This document shows positions 24,801 through 36,800 of a DNA stretch of 64,000 nt, in pieces; positions within the stretch are counted from its first letter, which is position 1, and the number at the start of each line of letters is the position of its first letter. Made by a program: the position numbers and the translations under genes. The notes below the pieces were generated by a model. It saw nothing but the letters and a program-made list of their open reading frames with translations, was not told the origin of the DNA and did no database searches. The stretch comes from Phoronis australis (Eukaryota; Phoronida; Phoronidae), in contig NMRA01000021.1 of assembly GCA_002633005.1 (NCBI GenBank), positions 1,053,612 to 1,117,611 of the forward strand, given 5' to 3'.

Positions 24801-27800
24801 ATACAATACAATACAATACAATAACAAGAACTATCATTTTCAAAGCCATACTGTGTTGCTGAAATGCTCTGAATTTCCCATTCTTCTGACGTAACTGTAG
24901 CAATGACGCACATTTTCTTCCCATCAATTACTTTTCGTGTTGAAAATTTGAAGAAACATAATTTCACTGTCCTGCCAAACTGTATTCCTTACAACAGACT
25001 TGAAAATAAAACATAGAAAGTCCAACAGGGCTCTACTTTACAAGCTATGAGAAATGAGTTTCTTGAAGTAAATTATTTAGTATATTGCTTTAGATATCCT
25101 GTACTCTGTGTTAATTACATATTTGTAATGTGGGCCAAAGGCCTATTTACATGAAATGCATTTACCATTCTGCCAGAACTAATTAGCAACAACCTGGAAT
25201 TTCTACTGTGAAACAACAGGAAAGCACTGTGCCTAGCTTTAGTCGTTCACCAACTTTCCCATTCAAAGAGTTCTAAAGAATAAAATTAGCATTCCATAGA
25301 GGCAAAAAAATCTATTGTAGTCATTTTCGGCTTTTCCATGAAGGTATGTTTCCTTCAAGCAAGCAAACAATACAAGATGCTGAGAATATAAGAAAAAACT
25401 AAGTGCTTCACACCATAGCTTGAACCAAAGCAATGGTTTTCAAAAATGGTGCCTCACGGGGCTTTGAGATTACTCAATAAAGCTTGGTATACTTACGTTC
25501 CATATGCAAAGCACTCGACACGAACATTGTCACCACGTTTCGGGGCTGACGGGGATATCATTGGGAACCCATCGTAAATGACTGGCTCAACCACTTGAAA
25601 ATCTTGAAGGAAACAAGTAAACAAATTCACCAACAGCAAAATAAAGTATCAGCTCTCAGTCTGGGAACAAGACAAGACACATCTTTACATTTTGTAGAAA
25701 CTTAAGTGTAATAAGTCTCAACAAAAATCTAAACTTCGAAGGCAAGAAATTTCATTAATTTGAACACAATTTTAAGTACGCTGATCAGCTGGTGGCTATT
25801 TTCAGCTCAAAAAGTTCCCTCTTAATAGAAGGCTTTTGCTTGCACTATCTGAGTAACGTTTGCGTCGGCCAGAGACGCCAAATTCTACAGTGTTTTTTAA
25901 CAAGTCGGCATCAGAACTAACACACCATCAATAAATTGTTTTTAAAAAATTAATCTTTGAATGGTTTCAGGTGTTTGCATCTTCTGAATACATTACTTTC
26001 ACCGGACACTAAAACTGTGAATACCTTGTAAGAAAGCACATCAAAAGTACATACCCAGAATATTCCATGTTTTCTAAAGTTTAATGTACAGCTCCACTAT
26101 GACAACACAAAAGCAAGAAATTTATCCTGTTCAATCTGCCATCTTTTTGGTCACATCATGTGACCTAATGGATATAAGTCCGGACTTATATTCATTAGGT
26201 CACATGATGTGACCAAAAAGATGGCGGATTGAACAGGATAAACTGCTTGCAACATATTCTACGCCTCACTGAATAAGATATACTTATAAAGCAGTTCACC
26301 AACTCTCTACCTTTGTCGTCACATCTGTGCACTAGTATTAATATCAGACAAGTAGGTGACATCAGACACAAGATACGGTCAGCCATATATGAATCGTTTG
26401 GATGCGTGCAGTTCTTTGCCTAACCCAGGGTCTTCAGATAACTCAAAAAGGGAAGTGGCAGAATCGTAGCTACTCAAGGCAGAGCCACCACAGACACACA
26501 TTGACAAATCGAAATTGATATCCATTTGTGATGTCATGTAGTGCAAATCTATTAGGTTGACTATTTATAGAACGTGTTGCTAGTGAACCGTCACATTCTT
26601 CCGAAGTGGTTTGTCTATTGTGTTCATAGTACAAGAGTAACACAGAGCAATGAAATTCGTAAAGTGTGCATCGCAAATAGCGCAAATACAAGGAACGGTA
26701 ACTATTTTAAACATTCTTACTTAATGAAGCAATGCTAGTAAACTCAAAATAGCCTCCAGGGGGCGCATAGCAAGTCAGCAATACTCTCCTCAATAGGATC
26801 ACACTTACCAAGCTCATAAAAACTAAAACTGGAACTGGGGGCACAGTGGGTCAGATAACAGTCCAAGGTAGTCACCTGTTGTCACATTCACAAAAATACA
26901 AATGCCAAAGATCCAACAGGGAGAAACAGCTGCGGATGCGAAAAAGCAAACAGCCACTAGGGGGCTTCACAGTAGTCAAGATGTCCAAAACCCACCAATA
27001 ATGCTCTTCCCCCTAAGAACATATTTACCTAATTCATAGCGATTGCTCCAAACTTGAGAACAGGTGTTTTTAAACAGGAAGAATGGATTTGTGCCAATCC
27101 TGAAAATGGCATAGTTGCTAAGGTTTGACAGTCCAGTCGATGTCTACTTGGTCTAACGTCCAAGTAAATTGAAACGCACATGAATGGGTTTGTTTACTCT
27201 ACCTAATTAGATATTCAAGATGGTGGTCAAAGTCATGGACTCGTATGTTGTACAATTTCAAAGACTTCTGGTTGTGTAGAATTTTGGATGTACCAACTTC
27301 TTGACATCGAATTCAGACTAACATTACAAGGATATAGACTATGAGCGCTGTGCAAGACATGACACTGAGAGAAAACATAGGCTCGACAGTCAGGAACATA
27401 TATTATAAAAATGCAACTCCCTTTACCAAAGACACTTTATTCAGACTGTCCGCTACGTGGAAAACAGGACGGTGCTGAGTAATAGTTTTTGGACTCAGTC
27501 AACATTGGCATCTCTAGTATGACCATCACATTTTTTTGAGTAAATGATTCCACATGCTGTTTCAAACACCTCTGTATAGACTTCCATTTAAAGTTATTGA
27601 ATAAACAAATGGTCTTTGTTGTATCAATGACACTTTTATTCCACTTCACTGTACTATGTTATTACATGGGTGGATACTGCATGGCGCTGCAGTGGTACCG
27701 ACGGTCAGACCGCCAACACTCGCATGGGCTCCTGTTTTCGGTCAATTTTTTTGGAAATTTGGACTCCCACTTTTGAAATCCTGGATAAGCCACTGTTTGG

Positions 27801-30800
27801 CTGACAAGAGAAGCAGATGCAAAGACAGACTCAAAAATAATGAAAAAACGGCCACTAGGTGGCGTGCACAACGTCAAGTCCATCTGCAAATGAAGAGATG
27901 TCATCACCTCTAATCTTATTACCAAATTTTCATAAAAAAATGACCAGGATTTCAAAGATACAGAGGAAAACTGAAAATATCATTGCCACTATGGGAACAG
28001 CCATTGCTGGATCCGTCCAAAGTCGACATCACCTGATGTCATCCACATACAAATACACTACCTGCCAAATTTAACAAAGATCCTGCAAAGGGTTTAGGAG
28101 ATACAGTCATGCATGCAATAGTTGGAGCCATCCGAAAATCATCACAGTCATCCTCTTCCCAGTAAAAACATAATTTTATCGGTCAATTTTCATAATCAAC
28201 CTTATATTGGTTTGACCTAGAGAGGCAGACTGCAAATAAAACCAAACACGAAAGGCGCAAAATATGTTGAATACTTTGGAAAACATGAAGCTGGCATAAT
28301 CCTAGAAGATAACTATTTGCCAAATTTCATGAAAACCCATTAAGGAACACCGAAGATACAGAGGCAAACGTAAAAAACTAAAATTGCCACTAGGGGAAAA
28401 CCAGTAGTTGGATCCGCTCAAAAATTCGCTCATGCCGTCTCGTCTATGAAAGGAACATATTTGAAAAATTTCATGAGCGTACACCAAGGTTTTGGAGATA
28501 CAGCAGTGGAAGCCAAACAGATGCGGAGGACAAAGATGACAGCATAATGCGCTCACATATAAATATAGGCGCATAATAAGTGTGACTGTATAACTTTTTC
28601 ATAACCTTAAATCTTTTTGAAAACAACAGCAGGAGTAAAGACATATGACTGCACCAGTTGTTCAATACACTTACTTTGCGACACGACTCTAACGGGATTT
28701 TTAGTACTAGACTCGGCTTCCCCGTATGGTGTGGTGACCAGGCAGTAATAGTTCCCAGAGTCACTAGTAGTGATAGATGAAAAGTAAAGAGTGCCACCTT
28801 GAGAAATGAATATGTAAGGCTTATTGTCGGAGCGGACAAAGTTGTCTGGCCGGTCTTTGTACCACTGGTAAGTCTTGTCAACTGAAAAGTAGAAAGACAG
28901 TAATGACCTCGCAGGAATACTCTAAATTGTCAACATTATATTTTACTCGATACACCAAGTTCACAACTAGATTAGCTATTATACAGGGACAAGCATGGAT
29001 GTCTTGTTTAGGTTTGTCAGAGGAAATACTTTTGACTCTTGGAATAATGCAAGCAAACTGTTCTCGTCTACCACGCCCTTTTTCCTGCCACTCACACTAC
29101 CGCAGTCTCAAGGTACAGATGTTTTGGGAAATGAAGCAGCTGTTAACAACCACGGGTCCTTCAGTGTGCTGGAAACCATACCGAGAACCACTTATCATTA
29201 CAATGTCACAAAAGTCTCGATTTGCGAGACTCTTTGTAATATGTAAGCGAGTATGCTAATATCTCATGCTGGTGGAAGAAGACCCGATGCCAGCCAAGAG
29301 AACAAAGAAGGGCCGTAATTTCATTTTGCCATCACCTTGGACAATCATGCCATTTTGCGTCTCTAGTAGTGCAAATATTAGGTATTTGTAGAAGCTTCTC
29401 GTCCACAATTCTTAGAACAACACGGGAATCCATGGGAAACCCCCAAAGCATTGTCACTACCCTAATGAAACACGGGACAGTTGTTTATTTCACTATCAGA
29501 TAACGATTGCATAATATTTGGAATTACTGGAGGGGTTTTTATATGTTCGCACTTACTTTAAGTGTATCAGTTATGGTGTTTTCTTTAAAACCTCAATTTA
29601 TTTTTATTACAAATTGTTTCTTTTTCTGATCATACTTGCAAACATTCTTCCCCAGGAAGTCACTAGGTGGCACTTGCTACAAATTTAAATATGGTTAAAA
29701 TGAGACATAGCATCCTTAAGGTGGCCAGGAAGGATAGCAATACTGATAGCCCGGAAATTGAACTTACTGTTACTTGAAGGGGGCGGATTGCATGCAATCG
29801 TAGCATAGGTATATGAATTGACGGTCTGGGAGTCACGCTCATCACTTGGAAACGCCGGTAGTTCTGAAATTATTCAATAATGCATTTGAAAATTTATTTT
29901 TATTTCTAAGTATGTCTACCACACAACTGAAGCAAATGAAAATAATTCGTTATGGCAGATAGTTCTACACATTGGTAATTAGGTTAAGCTGAAGTAAACA
30001 AAACTTCAAATGGGACGTAATCATGTTAGCTGAGACGCATTTTCCTGTTGAAGCGATCAATAAACTCCATTCGGTCCATGGTGTTAGTACGTGTATATAG
30101 AGAAACTAACTTACTCCAATTAAGAACCAAAAAACAACTCCACACGAAAATGTGAACGAAAGCAACGACTTCAAAGATGACACGAACTGCCAGGAGAGGG
30201 GCACAAGGGGGGGTGGATGTATTGCGATACTCACCTCCAAATGTGACCTGTACTTTATGGCTTATAATAGTACCATACTTATTGCTAGCCTTGCAAACGT
30301 ATTGTCCAAAATCTTTATCGCTGATCGGCATGTTAATGGTAAGGTAGCCATTGGAAACAGTGTACCTGAAGCAAGAGGGTTGAGGAGAATGATTTGGGTC
30401 ATCAAGTTTAATATTTAAGGTCTCCATTTGAGTCTGTAGTTGCCTGGCAGATGTCGGGCATAGCACGGATTGCCTTTTGTCTCCCAGCACTTGATCTTAA
30501 CTTTGGCGTATGATAACACTTACTACGCAACAACATCATGGATAGGTGTACTCCGCGCAGATAAACCAATACGGTCACCCCACCGGTTAGAAACATTTTT
30601 TTTTCTCAAAAGTTGACTGTCCATAAGACAGTTCATTTCACAAGTAGGCAATATTTCTTCTAATCAAGCATCACCAACACTTTGAAACAAAGATTTCTAG
30701 TGAACTCTCAAATGATTCAGTGCAATACAGTACAAGTAAGCAAAGAAAATACCATTTTCCCATTGTGACGGCTCATTCTATTAACAACAAAAATTACTGA

Positions 30801-33800
30801 TAATTATCCCTAGTGTGACAAAATAGTAATTTCACTAGCTTTCATGTTAATTGCCCTTCATTCACAGCTGTGAAGGACGACCACTTTCATGACAAATTAG
30901 GCTTCCCCCACCATCATGATGCGGAATTCCGGGTGTTTTGGCTGAATACTTTTCACTGTTTCTGTGTCTGCGTGTACCAGCGCAGTCTCGTTGTTCTCCA
31001 GTTTTTATCTTTTTCAAAATCGCACTATTTGTCGCAGCGATTTTATACCAAATGCAGACGCCATTGATGAACCACGCTATCCCAGGCACAGGCGCTTGAA
31101 TTTATCTGTTCCTCGATTGCCTCTGACGTCACTCACTACTAAGAAAGCATGTTTCTTGAATATGGTTATGAGTCGAGACATTCGAGCGCCTGTGATCCGC
31201 AATTACAATTTTCGTACCTCCGAAACATAAAGAGCAGTTTCCGCTTTTCGAGCTGTCAGCAACGCCGCGGTGAGAAACCAATTTGACGCGATTGTTTCAT
31301 GGCAAATACGATTTTTTCCGCGGAAGTATAACGAAAATACGCAGAGGGGCTAGCTAAAAGGAAAAAGCGGAAATCCGCGTTTCCGCCGAAAATTCCAAGC
31401 CTTGGACTTCAAAAGGACACTTAATTTTATGTTCACCAAAGATAGCGCATCCAGAAATCATTAAGATTTAGTTCATATCAACAACATCCCATACGGCACT
31501 GATGAGTTTCATTCCACAAAATGTAGGGGTGATATACATTACATAAAGATCTACTCTTACCTGTCGTCATTTTGGGGATTCAGTACCTCTGTTACCCCAC
31601 TTTTAGTCCGCTCCCACGTGTACGTTGGCTGAGGCCAGCCGTCGGCAGCGCAAGCTAACTGCACCTTGCGATTAGACGTTGTCTTCTTGTTAAAGAACAC
31701 ATCCTTGGGGAGAACCGTGAATCGTGGACCACGAGGCACTTTTGTCTCATCCGCGATGTTGAGACCGTAGTCTTTGGGTATGAAAATGAGCATTAACAGA
31801 GAATGAACACTATTGTAGTGCGCGAAGTTGACAATAACACAACTGCATAAATGAGAAACGTAAAATACGCTGTTAAAAAGAATGCACAAATTGAACAAGA
31901 TAGAAGACCATCTGCTTAATGTAAACCTAAGTTTGAAATCAATAATTGTGCAAAACATCCAAGGCACCATGTTAATTCCAGAAAACAAGTGGACAGTGGG
32001 CTTAAAATAGAGAAAACATTTCCAATAGCAGTTCTGCGATTTGTAAAGCAAGTTTCTAAGAAGGAAAGCAAGATCACACAAGACGTGCGAAACCCCTAAC
32101 TGAAAAGTGAGCGCCGCATTAGCAAAATGGCCAGCACAGAAATGACTGGGATCGAAATACTGAAGTTACACCAGAAGTTAATAGAAAAGTCTAACAGTCT
32201 AGAATTCTTGCCCTGAAAGTATAGCATCCACAGAGCGCACCACAAGTAAAATGCACTGCCTGCACTCCGAGAAAATAAATTCAAAAATTTAAAACCTGCA
32301 GGATACAGAAAAGCAACAAATGAAACAACAACAAGAATCGTTATAACATCACAAAACCGACAGACCTGGTCCCCGAATCACCATCACAATCCGCTCAGCA
32401 TTGGCACGGCTGGTTTCACATATGTATGACCTGGCTGCATCTACCCCTCTTACCCAGCCCCAACGACCCAGAAAATCTGTAGAAAAACAGAGAGCAATTT
32501 AACGCGCACTGATGAATTACTTAGTTATGAGCCACATGTTGATAACATTGCAGACTGAAACTTTAACAACCATTTTCCTAGACTTTTTGTGTTTAAGGAC
32601 TCTGTGCAAAGCAAAATTTCTATCATTTCCAGATGGACACAAAATTCTAAGCTTTCTCCAAACTTCAAATATTAATTAAGCACCAGGTGGCACTAGAATA
32701 GTCTCATTTGTAAATGCATGCATGCATGTAGGTGTTCACACTGAACACTCAACCCATGAAAAGCTTTCTGTTATCATAAAGCTCAATAAACCCCATTCAG
32801 ACTTGAAATTTTGATAGGACAAGACAGCAGGTCTGGTCTAAAGGCAGATCAGAGGTGTAAACCAGTCTTTAACAAACACATCTTACTTGTCATCTTATGA
32901 ATGAGTACTTAGCTTAACATTAATGTTAGAAAAAATAAATATTCCTGCCAATCACATACAATCACCATGACGTCAGACGATATCATGGTAGACCAGATGG
33001 CTGAAGAGCTTACATAAGGGAAACTATTTTCAGAAGGCAAATCAAACGTTCAGATTGGCAGCTGTATCAGACGACAAAAGGACCCCTTCTACACGAGCAC
33101 CACCTTGTGAACATCAAGTCTTCTTCCGGTATCACACAAGAGACACACTTACTGTCAAACTCGTAATAAATGAAATCTCCTTTGCGGTTGACCTTGTGGT
33201 CCTCAGACAGCCAACCATAGGCACCGACATCTGTATCAATGACAGAGCCATCCTCCCATTTGAAGCTGCTGCCTGGGTCATTGATGTCACGACGACCGCT
33301 GGTGTACCAGCCATAGCTTAAGCATAAACAAAAAAAAAGGCGATGAAAGCTCCCCCAGTGGAACAGGGAAACACTGCAACGAGATATCTAAATCCAGAAT
33401 AACAAAATGTACAACACTTCAAAATAAATAAAACAATATCGTGTTTCCATGGCGTGACGGTTACCGACCTGCCATTTCACCTATTCTTTGGGTGAAGTCA
33501 AGACTAGAACTCTGTGCTCCAATGGTCAAGAGGACAAATTCCAGGCCATATTATTTTTATTTTTTTTTATTTTTTTATTTTGCTCTAGCATGATGATTAC
33601 ATGTCACATAGAACAATACAATATACATCATTTACAAAGAATAACATCAAACCACTAGTCAACAAGTACCGTATGTTCTTCAGGATAACGTTTACGAACA
33701 TTTGGAAATTGAGGTTTTTTAACAAACTTTGGCTAAATGTTTAAGTTTTTGCTAGCATGATCAACAAATTAATGTTACAATTTTCCAACTGAATGTTCCC

Positions 33801-36800
33801 GAAAAAACACTGTTATCTTGTCCACATGAAAATTTGTTTTAACCACTCAGCAAACAGGAGCTAGAAACCATAGACGAGACGACATTACCAATTAAGTTTC
33901 ACTGTGTTCACCACAGACGGAGCATAAATCACTTGCTTTTATTTTAAATTCATGTAAATAACTATAAGTTGGCAACATTCTATGAATTAAGCAGTTTGAA
34001 ACCAACGCAATTTTGTATCTTTTGTACAATTGAAGGGGAGTTTATTTACTTTTCTCCACCATGTATCAGAGTCACTAAAATTTGTATTATTTATAACACC
34101 GTTCATATCTATCTCAGATGAACACTTGTTTTTATACTTACAAGCTGTCTGAAGTGACTGTACTAAGGTGTCATATATATTTACCGCTTGTGATTTATTA
34201 TGCAAAATTTTATAAATGTAACTTGGTAAATTTGGTAAAAAGATAATGTCTTGTCTATTCTTAAGACCCCTGTACACTGCAAAGGTTGCACTTCTTCAGG
34301 TCATGTGCACTATAACGCCACACCCACGTGTATTAAGAACAAGAGCGGCGATGAGCACTGAAATCTGCCGACTGCAGTGCAAATGATATGCCTCTAGGAG
34401 TGTTCATTAGCATCATAGAAATGGCCAAAAGATGGCATGGAATACGTTAAACCCGACCATCTTCCGGTGTACAGCATTTTTAGATGAACGCATACGGGCA
34501 TCTGGTACAATAATGGTGGACAATTACATTATGTTTCCTGCTACGCTGCACTGGACCATTAAGTACAGCAAACTTCCCTACCAGTTACTGGACGACTCGA
34601 TGTCCTAGCAGTGGCAGTGCTGCAACGACAACCGCAAGGTCCCAGATTCAAACCCCGCAGTCTACCAGCGACAAAAAATATAATCCAAATACCCACCATG
34701 CATGTACCATACACCCAAGCATGTTTCTCCAAGGACACTCCAAAACTTGAAGATGGTAGAAGAGACCGACCAAAATAACGTGACATGGTGGATTTATTTT
34801 TAGTAAATTGACATTTTAGACCTGAAGGCCTAAATATATGGTGTACAGCACACAAGGCCTAAATATATGGTGTACAGCACACAGCATGAAATGAAAGAAT
34901 AACCCAAAAATCAACATTTGCCTACAAACTACCCGAGGCATTTCGGTACAAGTACTAGGAGTTCTGTAGAAACAGATAGTTCACGAAAAACTCGTTTGCA
35001 AAATCCAACCAAATTCATTCTTGTAAAATCCTATCAATGCGACGTCTAACTGTGCTTGCCGATATTATCAGCTAACGAACAAAAACAGCAATCTTGTATA
35101 CGTGATTTTGTTGTCGCATTTACTTGAAACACAGTTTGTCTGTGTTAATTCCGTGTCAAACGTGCAATTCACCTGATAGCCACCAGATGGCGTATTTCAG
35201 AATTAACCCCCACTGGTAACAGGAATTAGCTACCAAAAATAACCCTTACTTTGTCTCTCCTATGCTTAGTAACTGCGTGACGATGAAGTCGTTCTCGGCA
35301 ATGTCGTTCACGCTCACCAGTGTAGCGCCATACACCTGAAAACGAAATCATGAAACTTGTACCGAGATTTTTCGTACATAAGCCCGTGGGCGTGTATTCG
35401 AAAAATGAAAATTTTCAGTTGTTTTAGTAACACCAAATAAATTCCTATTGTTTATTCGGAAAAGGGGGGCATGTAAACAGAAAGTCAAAGTTTTGGTTAT
35501 TCAAATCCCAGCATGAAGCACGGTATGTATTTTAAGTGAAACAGCCTTTGTGGGTTGACCAACACTTCGTTTCTAGAAATGATGAATGCTCCCCAAAACT
35601 GAATTTGTGTCTATAAGTTGACGCTGAGTGGACTTTTAACACCGAATTTTCCAAATAAAAGCTCCACTATCTGGACATTTGACAACAGAAATTGTAACAC
35701 CAAATGACCGCCCATGAACGTTTATTCGGCATAATTTTCAGAATAAACGCCCATGGGCATAACTTTCCGAATAAGCACCCATGGGCATTTCATCAGGTGG
35801 GCTTATCTACGAAAAATCTCGGTAGCAATATTGACCATTTTGACAATTCTCAAAGTGACGCGAGTGCAAAGGAATGTGGGAGAGTAGTACCCACGCAAAG
35901 TAATAGTCACCATATGCAGCGCCCTCTATGATTCTGTGGTATTTATCCACAATGCTACATATCAACAGATTATTTGAACCGCGGCAATAAAGAGCTGCAC
36001 AACTAACCCCTTTTTTACACCAGTTTGCCGATAAACTTTTACCATTGTATAGTGACAGGCATCAAAAACTGAAGGAAAACTTTATGGGACTCCAGATACA
36101 TCATTCACCAGCCCAACTCAGCTAAGAAGTGTGCTGGCGATCCTACGTTTTGAAAACTAAGACAATCATACTTTGTGTTTTTCTGTCTCCGAAAAAGAAA
36201 AAAGATGAATCCGTGAGGCAAATTAATTAACAACACATAAGAGGAGAGCGAGAAACAACCAAAAACATAAAATATCAAAGTTTCCAGTTTTTGTTTTCAA
36301 ACGCTCAACATACATTGCTTAAAATTTTACGATGTGGTGTTTGGTGATGTTATCCGTAAGAAAATTAATTTATTCTTGTTCGACTAAACCGTTACTACAC
36401 ATGGATGTAAAAATACATACCTCACATGCCAGCCTGGCATCAGCATGCAGGTGCGTGGGTTTAACGAAATAATAACAGTTGTCTGAGTATTCCACCCATG
36501 GTTCAGGACAATCTAAAATAGAAAATTCTTTGTATTCATCAGATGTAAGCCACAATGTGATTTTGATGAGTATTATTCAGTTTACAAAACCTTTTCTCAC
36601 TGAAAACTGTCGATTATTTCGAAGCAAACATTTTTGGTAGTATATAAAAACAAATGGTAGTTGTTTATTTTTAATCCGGCTATCTTCAAGGTTCTGACAA
36701 AGCTAGACAAATTTGACGAAATTGTATAAACCTACAGTAGCAGTACCTGTAGTAATAATACATTCTTAAAGCATTGCCATGTAACAATACATCACTACTG

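Larger units (their letters stand above)
25603..28674. other. Contactin intron 9: palindrome and CTCF-like repeat copies
   Basis: Holds the 122-nt palindrome (26121-26242) and a block of the GCCACTAGGNGGC repeat family (about 26752-28560). No exon-like sequence was seen. Confidence 0.7.

Noticed and set aside
28903-29259. Two overlapping plus-strand open frames opposite contactin
   Set aside because: Intronic, overlapping in different frames and without a recognisable product.
34597-34672. tRNA gene
   Set aside because: D-arm and T-arm words are present but no acceptor stem or anticodon arm can be folded.
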